Shown here one piece after another: positions 9,701 to 18,359 of a stretch of DNA of 23,426 bases. Below the pieces are notes generated by a model. The model saw nothing but the letters and a program-made list of their open reading frames with translations. It was not told the DNA's origin and searched no databases. Origin of the DNA: Sanguinoderma infundibulare (taxonomy: Eukaryota > Basidiomycota > Agaricomycetes > Polyporales > Polyporaceae); NCBI GenBank assembly GCA_032821775.1, contig JAVLRN010000053.1:1-23426 (forward strand), written 5' to 3'. Within the stretch, counting starts at the first letter, position 1, and each line of letters starts with the position of its first letter. The position numbers were made by a program, and so were the translations under genes.

Positions 9701-12700
9701 AATAATCAAATTTTTAATTGCATGATAAATTTGACTGCCATGGATATGGGGTTAAGTATAGGATTCTTTGCACTAATAGCCTTATTAGGTTCATTAAATT
9801 ATTCAACATTATTTAGTTTAGCACCATTTATGAATAGTACAGCTATTGATGTTATTGGTATTTTATTATTAAGTGGAGCTATGGCTAAATCTGCACAAAT
9901 TCCATTACATAGTTGGTTACCTGGCTCAATGGAGGGTTTTAAAGTATTAAACATCATATTTTCACTATTATATATAAATATCTTATATTGCTATACTTAT
10001 TATTTAAGTTCATACGACATTAATATTGCTACCTCTATTTTACCTATTATTAATTCTATACCGAATCAAACATTATATACTATAACAGGTAATATGTTAG
10101 GTGATGGTTCAACTAATCTTTCTAAAAAGAATAAAGGTGAAGGTAAATATTCTATGACTATGGATGTTTATTCCTTAAATTATTTACATCATTTAAATGA
10201 TAATATTTATAGTCAATTTACTAATACAAAATTTTTTCCTTATCCAAATATTTTACTACCTCAACATAAAGGTAAAAAAATAACTCAGTATCATTTTAGT
10301 ACAAAAACACATACTTTATTTACAGCTTTACATAGTATGTGGTATAAATGGTATAATGAAAAAAACAAGTTCATAAAAATTGTACCCAAAAATATATCTG
10401 AAATGTTTTCAGAAATATCATTAGCTTATTGGATAATGGTTGATGGTTATTTTGATTCACATGGTAGAACTAAAACAGTTCTTCTTTGTACAGAATAATT
10501 TACCAAGGAAGAATGTATAATTCTTCAATCATTACTAGGAAAGTTAAATATTAAATCTACTTTGAAGGTAAGAGATAAAATTAACAATAGATATAGAATT
10601 AGAATATCTAAAACTAGTGTGGATAGAGTTATTTCATTAGTAAAACCGTATATGCATAAGGATTTTTTATATAAATTAGGGATATAATGTTTTGGTGTAT
10701 GGCCCTCGTTAAATTTCACTATATGCTGGAACACCCTAAAGCTTTAGGTACTCATTTAATGGCGGTGCCATTTAGGTAGTAAAAATCTTGAAGATATTAA
10801 AATGGGCAATCAGCAGGAAACCAAAAAATAATTTTTTTTTTACTCTGCCTGGCCGTCTTGCCAAAGTAAATATAAAAAGAGTAGGATCCTCAGAGACTAC
10901 ACGTGAAGCTCATATTTTTAAATATTAAGATAATATAGTCCGATCAGTAGAGAAATTTACTGTTAACAATAAATGCCTACACCTGTATCAGCATTAATTC
11001 ATGCTGCCACACTAGTAACAGCTGGATTATATTTATTAGTAAGAAGTTCACCAATCTTAGAATATAGTTCAACAGCATTATTAGTTATTACCTTAGTGGG
11101 TGCCTCTACAGCTTTCTTTGCTGCTACATGTGGTTTAGTGCAAAATGATTTAAAAAGAATTATTGCTTTCAGTACTATAAGTCAATTAGGATATATGGTA
11201 ATGGCTGTTGGTCAACACTAAGGCTAACATTAAATCTTTCTATGTGCTGGAAACTCCTAAAGCCTTAGGTACTATATAATTTTAATAATTTTACCAGTTA
11301 GAAGCCTAAAGGATGTAACAATGGACAATCAGCAGGAAACCAAATCTTTATTTAAACTCTTTAAAGAAAGTAGTATCCTCAGAGACTACACGAAAGAAGT
11401 AAATAGATTATTTTAATTTATTTATTAAGATATAGTCCAATCAATTATGAAAGTGATTGCCAATATGTTTATTATAGGGTTGCCTATATTAATTATATTT
11501 TTATACAGTAATTACTTTGAATTTATTTTTAAAAACGGAATATTAGTACCTGATCATATTTTTTATATGGCTGTACCTATTTTACCAAAAAAAAAGAACA
11601 AGAGGTTATATGCCAAAAGAAGAGAAAATTAGAGTCTCTAATAGTATACCAGATTGGTTTAAGCAAGTTGTTTGTGGTATAATGTTATCAGATGGTTCAA
11701 TTAGAATGAATGGTAAACAAGCACTATTAAGTATTCAACAAACACACCAAGAATTAACTCAGGAAATTTGAAAAATGTGTTTTCAATTAAATTTAGTGTT
11801 AAGTGGAATTCATATTATTAACAGACAAAATAAAAAAATAGTTTATTCATTTCAAACTCTTTCTTTACCTTTTTCACTTCTTTATATAATGATTGGTATA
11901 AATCAATAGATAACAAGAATATTAAGGTGTTACCCTTAAATTTAGATTCTTTATTTACACCATTAGCTTTTGCTTTTCTAATAATGGGTGATGGAAGCTG
12001 GGATAAAAGTTGTTCTAGAATAATTCTTCATCTTAATAACTTTACTTTAATGGAAGTGAATAGGATTCAATCTATTTTACTTTCTAAATTTGATATTTCT
12101 TCTTATTTAGTTAAAACTCCTCATTCTGATAAAGATAGAGGTTACATTTTAAAGCCAGAGATGTAATTAAAGTAAGAGCGCTTGTATCTGATCATATTTA
12201 TCCTACTTTAAAATATAAAATAGGTTTATAATATTTGCTGTTTAATTTTTATAATTAATTACTATATTTTTTAATATAGAAAGGTTTGTTAAAAAACTTT
12301 TTAAATTTGTATAATACAAGTCCTGCCTCTTCTCGTAATATAGATGATTTATGAGACTGGGAGCAGGGCTAAACATATTTTTTTTTTTGCTTAGTCAATA
12401 TAATGTGGCATTAATGCATGTGGTTAACCATGCTTTCTTTAAAGCATTATTATTCTTAGGGGCAGGAGCTGTTATTCATAGTTTTTCTGACCAACAAGAT
12501 GTTAGAAGATTAGGTGGTTTAATTAATTTCTTACCATTTACTTATACAGCTATGTTAGTTGGTACGTTATCATTGTTAGCTACACCATGGTTAACAGGAT
12601 TCTATAGTAAAGATTTAATAATTGAATTAGCTTTTGCACAATATAGTTTTGAAGGAACATTTGCCTTTATTTTAGGAAGTTTAACAGCAGGTTTAACAGC

Positions 12701-13541
12701 TTTCTATTCATTTAGATTAATATCATTAGTATTCTTAACAAAACCTAATGGACCTAAAACATCTTATTTACATTCACATGAAGCTACTTTAGCAGTGATT
12801 ATACCTTTATTTGTATTAGCATTATTTAGTATCTTCTTTGGATATGTATTCTCTGATTTATTTGTAGGTATAGGTTCTGATTTCTTTGGTAATTCTATAT
12901 TTATTCATCCAAATCATATGACTATGGTGGAAGCTGAATTCTCTATGGGAAGATTAGTTAAATTATTACCAACTATTTTATCTTTATTAGGTGCAGTTTT
13001 AGCTGTTTACTTATATCACTTTACACCTAATTTATTCTTTATGGAAAGTTCTTTAACTAGAAAAATTTATACTTTTTTAAATGGTAAATATTTATTTGAT
13101 GTTATATATAACCATTACTTTATTGGTAGAGGTTTACAATTAGGTTACTTTGTAAGTAAAGTATTAGATAGAGGAGTAATTGAATTTGTAGGACCTTATG
13201 GTTTAAGTAATACTTTAAATCAAACTGGTTTTAATATCGGTAGATTAGATACTGGAGTTATAACTACATATTCATTATATATTACTATTGGTTTATTATC
13301 ATTAGTATTCTTAGTATTCTCACCTATTTTATTAGATACTTCTATATTAAATGAAAATAGATTATTTATAATTTATTTAGCTACTTTATTATTTGTATTT
13401 ACCCCATTCCCCCATAGTAATACTGGTTATATGTTAAACAATGACAATTCTAATATTAAATTTAATAATTTAAAATTTACTACACCACTTAATACTCCAA
13501 ATGTAAATTCTAATAATGAACCTTCCAATCAAATGGAATAG
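6752..13541 (+). CDS. nad5: NADH dehydrogenase subunit 5, four introns
   Basis: Largest proton-pumping membrane subunit of Complex I. Exons: 6752-7176, 8326-8421, 9743-9937, 10976-11212 and 12390-13541, giving about 701 residues. The joins restore the conserved antiporter-like core: [63 protein letters not shown], and [29 protein letters not shown]. The Lys of [21 protein letters not shown] and [10 protein letters not shown] blocks typical of the family are easy to see. All four introns are in phase 0 directly after a GGT (Gly) codon. One base, probably a G, is missing in the run at 6972-6974, changing frame between SIQWG and ILFDQL. The last 38 residues or so (Asn- and Thr-rich, after TPFPHSNT) form a longer hydrophilic tail than I expect for this subunit. 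The stop is TAG 13539-13541, inside the start of the next ORF. Confidence 0.96.
7177..7929 (+). CDS. LAGLIDADG homing endonuclease, intact, fused to nad5 exon 1
   Basis: An uninterrupted frame of 250 residues continues directly from nad5 exon 1. It carries two LAGLIDADG motifs in the LAGLIDADG_2 arrangement: [16 protein letters not shown] at about 7339-7386 and [14 protein letters not shown] at about 7669-7710, both with their catalytic Asp. The ending [15 protein letters not shown] is typical. The enzyme would cut intronless nad5 and could act as a maturase after release from the exon-encoded part. It is closely similar in layout to the cox2 intron 2 ORF; both begin the domain with RIGPHN and IIGSLLGD. 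Neither frame nor motifs are damaged. Confidence 0.92.
   Translation, partial: KLNCLKWYYLNNLYWCPSEFNIVLFSLPLHISEQINKTRITSLERIGPHNIDIISIIIGSLLGDGHLEKRKKGIGTRMKFEQSNKNVEYLMWFHSYLSTRGYCNINKPKLKKRIRKNGEIYFHYSINTYTFSSFNWIHDMFYTLCEGKYVKIIPHNIEQILSPLALAIWFMDDGSKLKKGAKIATNCFTYKELSQLCEILKNKFNLTVTIHSGGKNKGYTLYVSSQSMSTFSNIIKPYMVSTLYYKLGDY
7177..8325 (+). mobile_element. nad5 intron 1, group I
   Basis: Inserted after GAAGGT, splitting GWEG from IGVV. A guide sequence GCCTT at about 7187-7191 can pair with exon AAGGT, ending in the expected U-G pair. The ORF fills the 5' two thirds. The core is downstream, with GACTAGTTCAATAATGGGTGCC at about 8112-8133 and AATGCATAGTCAGAATC (P7 3' strand) at about 8148-8164. 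It differs from the GAAGATATAGTCC core type of introns 3 and 4. The intron ends in G at 8325. Confidence 0.88.
8422..9742 (+). mobile_element. nad5 intron 2, group I, core at the 5' end
   Basis: Inserted after GTAGGT in MNRVG-DMGLS. Guide GCCTA (8450-8454) pairs with exon TAGGT. The core starts at once: AAACTATCAAAGTCCGGGGACGCCC, a block of 25 bases at 8478-8502 shared exactly with the rns intron, then GGTAACAAGTCATAAGATGA, AAAGAGCAACGAGTAGA (P7 5' strand) and AAGGTGTACTCTAATGGG (P7 3' strand) at about 8700-8717. The ORF is placed after P7, in the P9 region, unlike introns 1 and 3. The sequence is noticeably less A+T-rich than its neighbours. Confidence 0.88.
8713..9705 (+). pseudogene. I-OnuI-like LAGLIDADG endonuclease with an in-frame TAA
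   Basis: A 330-codon frame of the double-motif I-OnuI type. Domain 1 has [15 protein letters not shown] at about 8818-8862; domain 2 has [17 protein letters not shown] at about 9301-9351. The family landmarks [29 protein letters not shown], and [12 protein letters not shown] all follow in order. Translation would stop at a TAA, 8977-8979, between LLLQLQ and FFACGSIV, with the frame unchanged on both sides. A further in-frame TAG at 8692-8694 lies upstream of the chosen ATG, so it matters only if the protein is translated from nad5 exon 2. A CAA-to-TAA change would explain the 8977 stop; this is an inference. Codons such as GCC, AGC, CGA and GCG are more frequent than in the cox and nad exons, hinting at recent acquisition. 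Confidence 0.8.
9938..10687 (+). pseudogene. LAGLIDADG endonuclease with an in-frame TAA
   Basis: The frame continues from nad5 exon 3 for 249 sense or stop codons to TAA 10685-10687. First motif: [14 protein letters not shown] at about 10081-10122. Second motif: [12 protein letters not shown] at about 10423-10458, where the first Asp of the usual MDDG is Val but the catalytic Asp before Gly is kept. A TAA at 10496-10498 sits between LLCTE and FTKEECIIL; both sides are in the same frame and the remaining 62 codons ([15 protein letters not shown] ending) are family-typical. This is a nonsense change, not an indel. It removes the C-terminal part of the second DNA-binding domain, so the product is probably inactive unless the base is a consensus error. 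Confidence 0.78.
9938..10975 (+). mobile_element. nad5 intron 3, group I
   Basis: Inserted after GAGGGT in PGSMEG-PTPVSA. A guide sequence GCCCTC at about 10702-10707 matches all six exon bases GAGGGT, with the U-G at the splice site. The ORF therefore sits in the P1 loop between exon and guide. The core follows: GCTGGAACACCCTAAAGC at about 10724-10741, GGGCAATCAGCAGGAAACC at about 10803-10821, CAGAGACTACACGTG at about 10891-10905 and TAATATAGTCCGATC at about 10931-10945. The intron ends in G at 10975. Confidence 0.9.
11213..12389 (+). mobile_element. nad5 intron 4, group I, core shared with cox2 intron 1
   Basis: Inserted after GTTGGT in MVMAVG-LSQYNV. Guide GCTAAC (about 11223-11228) pairs with exon GTTGGT over six positions. 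The block at 11246-11341 matches 19853-19948 of cox2 intron 1 at 95 of 96 positions. P7 strands are CAGAGACTACACG (about 11380-11392) and AAGATATAGTCCAATC (about 11428-11443). A compact P9 hairpin, CAATCA/TGATTG, follows at 11439-11460. The ORF starts in the loop of this P9 and the 3' splice site lies about 930 bases farther, at G 12389, after a T run. That extended 3' tail is unusual and not present in the cox2 relative. Confidence 0.85.
11447..12231 (+). pseudogene. LAGLIDADG endonuclease with indels, start inside P9
   Basis: The longest start is ATG 11447, within the P9 hairpin loop. The N-terminus has a hydrophobic stretch ([16 protein letters not shown]) that could span a membrane. After a shift in the A run near 11590-11600, or starting again at ATG 11610, the frame reads [19 protein letters not shown] (first motif, about 11651-11705) and later [17 protein letters not shown] (second motif, about 11950-12004). 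A TGA at 11769-11771 is read as Trp in QEI-W-KMC. Further one-base deletions lie in the T run near 11873 and the A run near 12152. The typical ending [10 protein letters not shown] precedes TAA 12229-12231. The catalytic Asp residues are kept; the breaks may be consensus errors. Confidence 0.75.
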
Positions 13542-14215
13542 AAAAGATATATTAATAGCCTTTAAAAAAGCATATAAAGTATCTTTATTACCTACAAATA
13601 TAGATAAGTTGTATAACCATCTATATATAAGGGTTATTAGATTTATAGGAGGTATTTGCTTGTTTCTTGTTCTTAGCCATAATTATATCAAACTAGATCA
13701 ACAATTCTATACTATCGTTTTAATTTTAGCTGCTTTACAGTCAATACAAATGACTTGTATTTGTATTTTAAAAGGTGTATATGGAGTATACACTATTTTG
13801 TATAAACCCGAATTTTTTGAGATAAGAAATTAACCTCTGAATAGATCTGCTAGTCACATACATAGAATTTTGATTTGTGCTAAAACTGGTTGTTAAATAG
13901 CAGGAACATCATTAGGGATTCTATCTGGAGGAGTCTTACTTGACGAGGTTAGAGCTCAAGCTGGACAAGAAAGAATATTTGTTCCTTGGTTAGCTAAAAT
14001 ATACGGTAATGTGTTTTTAGACTCAAATCTAAATTCAGAAAATAAAAACTAAAGACTTGGTAAATAAAACGCAAGTCTCTTCTAATTCAAATACACCAAG
14101 TGTAGAAGAAATTCTTGACCAATACAATAAATTATCGGAAACTGGTAAAAAAAAATTCTTGGAGGTTTGAGTAAACAAAAAAATGAATCTTAAATATTCA
14201 TTTTTTATTAAATAG
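13516..14215 (+). pseudogene. Unnamed mitochondrial membrane-protein ORF, interrupted
   Basis: I do not recognise a named gene. The frame from ATG 13516 overlaps the nad5 end by 26 bases. It reads a basic N-terminus (FKKAYKVSLLPTNIDKLYNHL), then two hydrophobic segments (about 13630-13675 and 13700-13785), then YGVYTILYKPEFFEIRN. A TAA at 13831-13833 is followed in the same frame by PLNRSA, CAKTGC, a second TAA at 13894-13896, then a Gly-rich third hydrophobic stretch (AGTSLGILSGGVLLDEV) and FVPWLAKIYG. After one more shift near 14047 a hydrophilic, helix-prone tail (SVEEILDQYNKLSETGKKKF) runs on; a TGA at 14168 would be Trp, and a TAG ends it at 14213-14215. From memory it resembles an uncharacterised family in other fungal mtDNAs with the layout KAYKLS, EVRNSPLN, then a Gly-rich segment. 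Function unknown. Confidence 0.6.
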
Positions 14216-14837
14216 ATTTTAATAATTTATTGAGCTACTTTACCTTAATCAAATATAATTTTAAGGTATAACCCCCTATACCGGTAAAATAAACTTTTAC
14301 TACTTAAATAGATAAAACTAATTATCTTTAGATTTATAACTATTGTTAATTATTTTATATAATAATTACATCATTTCTTAAAAACATACTAACAACTATA
14401 ATTGATACAATTAAAATATTAATAAAAATTTATCACTTCTAAAACCACTTTGTATTATTAAATTTCTTTTAAAATCTTATATTAATTATATTGTATAATA
14501 TCTTTCATTTATTTTTATAATTATATATTTATATATAAATATGTTTAAGTGTAAAAATTTTAGATTAAAATATTAAATACTATAAATCATTTAGATATTA
14601 GTATCTTTAAAATTTTAGGTTAATAATTATAATAGGTAGTTTAACATAAAAAGTTTTTAAACAAAGGGTTATTTCAATAACTTTTAATAAAATGGTTATG
14701 TATAAAAAATAAATTTAATTATTATAAAAATTTAAATTTTAAGTTAAAAATTAAAAATAAAAGAGACTGTAAACATTGCGTTAAGCATATAAAATACAAC
14801 TTAATACTGTAAAGGTATAAGTTTAATTTCAGTAAGA
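14216..14837 (+). other. AT-rich spacer with a small G+C-containing hairpin
   Basis: The spacer before rns holds no gene I can support. At 14263-14280 the stretch GGTATAACCCCCTATACC is a short perfect hairpin (GGTATA/TATACC) followed by GGTAAAA; similar CCGGTA pieces occur near 6246. It could be an RNA-processing element or a small mobile G+C cluster. A D-arm-like TAGTTTAA near 14638 has no supporting cloverleaf. Confidence 0.5.
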
Positions 14838-16027
14838 ATTTAATTTTGGTTCCGATTGAACGTTTTTCAGTAGTTTAAGACATGCGAATCGTTGTATCCG
14901 ATGTGATTTTTAATTTAAAAAAATAATATTTCAAATATTATATTAAAGGGCTAGGGTATAAGGTGTAGAGGTGAGTATATTAAATAAGATACCCTATAGT
15001 CTTCATAGCTAGGAGATATAGAGTAAAGGAACATTTCTGCTATAGGATTCTATTTAATTTTATTAGGTAGTTGGTAGGGTAAATGCCTACCAAGCCAACG
15101 ATCGAAAGTCATGTTTTAAAGAACCTCTGGCCACATTGGGGATGAAATCTCCCAAGTAGTATTAACACTACCAGCAGTCGAGAATATTAGTCAATGCTCG
15201 AAAGAGTGAACTAGCTAACTGAAATCATAGAATTTCTTTAAATTCATGATGTCGTAAGGGAAAATAATGATATTACCTTACTATGAGTGTCGTCCAAAAC
15301 TGGTGCCAGAAGACTCGGTAAGGCCAGAGACGCAAACGTTAATCATCTTAAACAGGCGTAAAGGGTTTGTAGGCAGCTTTCATAAAATTATTTCTTACAA
15401 AAATAAATAAGTGGTCTGATTGAAAGCTAGAATCAAAAAGAGGTTATAGTGTATAACGCCTAGAGGAGGGCTGATATCCTTAGATCCTAGGCAGAATACT
15501 TAGGGCGAAGGCCACTCTCCACTAATGATTGACGCTGAGAAACGAAGGTAAGGGTAGGAAATAGGATTAGATACCCCGGTACTCCTTTCTGTAAACGATG
15601 AATGGTAGTCATTAGTAAAAATAAAAACTACTAGAGACGAAGTTAACACAATAACCATTCCGCCTTGTGAGTACTACTGCAAAGTAGAAAACAAAAAAAT
15701 TAGTCGGTCTCGAAGCAAACGGAGTGAAGCATGTTATTTAATACGATAATCCGCGTAAAACCTTACCAGAACTTGCATACAAACTATTTTTTTCTTTACT
15801 TTGTAATAACAAGGCAAATAAAATGGTGGGAGTATTTTATACTTTTTTTTTTTAAAATACTTAAGTACAGGTGTTGCATGGCTGTCTTCAGTTCGTGTTG
15901 TTAAACATTAGGTTAGTTCCACTAACGAACGAAATCCCTGTTATTAATTTATACTTAATAACTAATGAATCTGATAGAGATTCAGCGGGGGCTAAGACAA
16001 GTCGTTATGGCCCTCATGTTCTGGGCT

Positions 16028-17408
16028 GATATGTGTTTTGGGAAAACACTAAATTGGCTAAAACTATCAAACTCCGGGAACTCCCTAAAGCTTATGATAC
16101 CAAGCTATATCCGAAAGGCTATAAGTGGCTGTAGTAATTATACAGGTAAGGTAACAAGTCATAAGATGATCGAAAGAGAAATGGGCTATCGCGGATCTAA
16201 GTCAGAGTTTGTTTCGCACACAGATTCTGTAAAAGAGCAACGAGTAGACGGTAGTTGGAGCATTAAAGCCAAATCCAAACAAATGCTCTTAAGGTGTACT
16301 CTAATGGGTTTCGAAAGAAACTATCAAGTCAAAATCCCTACTAAACAATTAAATAGCAGATGTTTTTCTACCTTAACAGCTAACAGTAAGATAAATCCAT
16401 GGTTTATTACAGGATTTTCAGACGCTGAAGCTTCGTTCATTATTTCTATGTATAAAGATGATAACTCTAAAATGAAGTGGAGAGTAACTCCTAATTTTTC
16501 TATACATATACATATTAAAGATATTGCAATCCTAGAAAGTATAAGATATACCTTTGGTGTGGGTAAAGTTAGAAAAAATAGTAATAAAACTGCTTTATTT
16601 AGAGTAGACAACATACAAGAATTACAAGTAATCGTTGACCACTTTGTTAAATACCCACTTATTGGTACTAAAGTTTCTGATTTTTTATTATTTAAACAAT
16701 GTTATGATTTAATTAAGCAAAAACAACATTTAACTCAAGAAGGCCTTGAAAGAATAGTAGCATTGAAATGCAATCTTAATAAAGGTCTTACTGATAGTAT
16801 AATAGTAGCTTTTCCAAATATTAAAGGTGTACTTAGACCTTATTATAATTTTACCGGTATACCAGATCCTTTTTGGATCTCTGGTTTCGTTTCTGGGGAC
16901 TCAACATTTTGTGTCTCTATAGAAAAAAGTACTAAGAAAATAGGTAGAGTAAGATTAATATTTGGTACTTGTTTACATATTAAAGATAAAGCATTATTAA
17001 TTGGTATAGCAAATTATTTTTATAACAATATTTTATTGGAAAAATATATTTATGATTCTACGGAAAGAGAAACTAGTTTACTTCAAATTAGAAATTATTC
17101 TGATATTGTAAATAAAATTATACCATTTTTTAATGAGTATCCAATACTAGGAGTTAAAAGTCTAGATTTTGCAGATTTCAAAAAAGTAGCTGAATTAATG
17201 AAAAATAAAGAGCATTTAACTGAACCAGGTTTTAGCAAAATCATCCAAATAGTAGAAAACATGAACTTAGATAGAAATAATATCTAGCACTTGGTAACGC
17301 AAATGCGTATGCGTACCATACAACATCTACAAAGTGCCAGTAGTGTAGTTGAAGATAAAAACTTAAACGTTTCTTCATTTAATTGTATGTTAAATTTGAT
17401 CATCCATG
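16028..17408 (+). mobile_element. rns group I intron (about site 1224)
   Basis: Splits GGGCT from ATAGACGTGCCACAAT, equivalent to GGGCT/ACACACGTGC near E. coli 16S 1224. A guide GGCT (16056-16059) can form U-G, C-G, G-C and G-U pairs with exon GGCT-side bases. The core begins immediately, AAACTATCAAACTCCGGGAACTCCC, and shares the 25-base block at 16084-16108 exactly with nad5 intron 2. P7 strands are AAGAGCAACGAGTAGACGG (about 16236-16254) and AAGGTGTACTCTAATGGG (about 16291-16308). The ORF is downstream of P7. The intron ends in G at 17408. Confidence 0.88.
16304..17287 (+). CDS. I-OnuI-like LAGLIDADG endonuclease, intact
   Basis: An uninterrupted 327-residue homing endonuclease of the double-motif I-OnuI type. 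Domain 1: INPWFITGFSDAEASFIISM at about 16392-16450, with the catalytic Glu. Domain 2: DPFWISGFVSGDSTFCVSI at about 16866-16920, where Asp replaces the more usual Glu. The landmarks FVKYPLIGTKVSDFLLFKQ, HLTQEG, LNKGLTD, HIKDKALL, and ILGVKSLDFADF follow in family order. The start ATG 16304 was chosen because it lies just after the P7 strand; the frame is open back to 15965, but that part translates rRNA exon and ribozyme core. It should cut intronless rns and spread the intron. Its nearest relative here is the interrupted ORF of nad5 intron 2. Confidence 0.92.
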   Translation: MGFERNYQVKIPTKQLNSRCFSTLTANSKINPWFITGFSDAEASFIISMYKDDNSKMKWRVTPNFSIHIHIKDIAILESIRYTFGVGKVRKNSNKTALFRVDNIQELQVIVDHFVKYPLIGTKVSDFLLFKQCYDLIKQKQHLTQEGLERIVALKCNLNKGLTDSIIVAFPNIKGVLRPYYNFTGIPDPFWISGFVSGDSTFCVSIEKSTKKIGRVRLIFGTCLHIKDKALLIGIANYFYNNILLEKYIYDSTERETSLLQIRNYSDIVNKIIPFFNEYPILGVKSLDFADFKKVAELMKNKEHLTEPGFSKIIQIVENMNLDRNNI

Positions 17409-17968
17409 ATAGACGTGCCACAATAACTTTCACAAAGTGATGCAATACTTCCCAAGAGGAGTGGAGCTAATCATTAAAAAAAGTGATTTATATTAAATAT
17501 AAGCCGGATTGTCTCCTGTAATTCGGAGGCATGAAGAAGGAATTCCGAGTAATCGTTGATAAGTAGCGCAACGGTGAAGCTAGTTTCGTGATGAACTAAC
17601 TGTCTGTCGCTGGGAAGAAGCTTTTATTGGAGGAAACTGGAGGAAGATAAATTTTTTTCATAATAGGTTATATAAGGTATTTGATTAAAATATCATGAAT
17701 GATTTTATTAAAGTCCTTGAGTTACTTTATTTTTTAAAACAAATAAAATTCTTGAGCCATTTTCTTTTCTTAAAGTTGTTCGCCAATTATGTTAAATTTA
17801 TTGGCTTTAGTGAATCCATTGAGGTAACATCTCAAAAGTCATAGCAGGGTAGCTGTACTGGAAAGTGCAGCTGGATAATAATTAATTTGTAACCCCCTAT
17901 CTTTTTATAAAATAGTTTTAAGTTTAAATAATATATATAATTTTTTTATTTTTAAATTTTTTATTTTA

Positions 17969-18042
17969 AGGGGGTTAGCTTAGTTGGTTAAAGCAGTAAT
18001 CTTACACATTATTGACCGGGAGTTCGAATCCCCCACCTCTTA
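17969..18042 (+). tRNA. trnV: tRNA-Val(UAC)
   Basis: Cloverleaf: acceptor AGGGGGT/ACCTCTT (two G-U), D-stem GCTT/AAGC, anticodon stem GTAAT/ATTAT with loop CTTACAC and anticodon TAC at 18003-18005, T-loop TTCGAAT with stem GGGAG/CCCCC containing one A-C mismatch. It lies 84 bases after rns and heads a three-tRNA cluster. Confidence 0.9.
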
Positions 18043-18135
18043 AACATATTTTATGTTTAATTTAAACATATTTTATATTTAATTTATTTTATTTTATATT
18101 TAATTTATTTTATTTTATATAAATTAGAAAGTGAA

Positions 18136-18211
18136 GCGAGTATGTCGAAATTGGTAGCCGAGTGAATCTTAGGTTTTCATTATATTAAGAGTTCAAGTCT
18201 CTTTACTCGTA
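18136..18211 (+). tRNA. trnL: tRNA-Leu(UAG)
   Basis: Acceptor GCGAGTA/TACTCGT (one G-U), D-arm TCG/CGA with GGTAG, anticodon loop CTTAGGT with anticodon TAG at 18170-18172, a reduced variable region, and a perfect T-stem AAGAG/CTCTT around TTCAAGT. The anticodon stem TGAAT/TTTCA has a T-T mismatch next to the loop. The GAAATTGGTAG and TTAGGTT pieces match tRNA-Leu. Confidence 0.87.
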
Positions 18212-18266
18212 ATTATAATAAAATATAATGTTTGCTTCATTTAATTAAAAACAAAACAAAATAAAA

Positions 18267-18338
18267 GCATCTTTAGTTTAATGGTTAAAACGGAAATTTT
18301 CGAAATTTATGATAATGGTTCAAATCTATTAAGGTGTT
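18267..18338 (+). tRNA. trnR: tRNA-Arg(UCG)
   Basis: Acceptor GCATCTT/AAGGTGT (two G-U), D-stem GTTT/AAAC, anticodon loop TTTCGAA with anticodon TCG at 18300-18302, T-stem AATGG/CTATT around TTCAAAT. The anticodon stem GAAAT/ATTTA has one mismatch at its base. A reading as Glu(UUC) would break the stem. Confidence 0.85.
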
Positions 18339-18359
18339 TTAATTAATAATTAAATTAAA

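Larger units (their letters stand above)
14838..17885 (+). rRNA. rns: Small-subunit mitochondrial rRNA, one intron
   Basis: 16S-like rRNA of the mitoribosome. Exons: about 14838-16027 and 17409 to about 17885. Landmarks in order: TTCCGATTGAACG and ACATGCGAATCG (helix 1-3 region, about 14850-14890), TGGTGCCAGAAGACTCGGTAA (530 loop, about 15300-15320), GGATTAGATACCCCGGTA (790 region, about 15562-15580), CGAAGCAAACGGAGTGAAGCATG (about 15710-15732), GCATGGCTGTCTTCAGTTCGTG (1050 region, about 15876-15897), and the end AAAGTCATAGCAGGGTAGC to GCAGCTGGATAA (about 17834-17878). Both ends are approximate. In one place the sequence AGTGCAG stands where bacteria have the 3' minor-domain stem. The exon next to the intron ends GGGCT. 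Confidence 0.95.

Noticed and set aside
8977..13896. Reassignment of TAA to a sense codon
   Set aside because: TAA terminates cox2, cox3 and nad4L and is not internal in any conserved gene, so nonsense mutation is simpler.
14630..14710. tRNA in the spacer before rns (TAGTTTAA D-arm-like piece)
   Set aside because: No acceptor or T-arm pairing could be found.
15965..16303. N-terminal extension of the rns intron ORF back to 15965
   Set aside because: It translates rRNA exon and ribozyme core sequence. Similarity to endonucleases begins only after ATG 16304.
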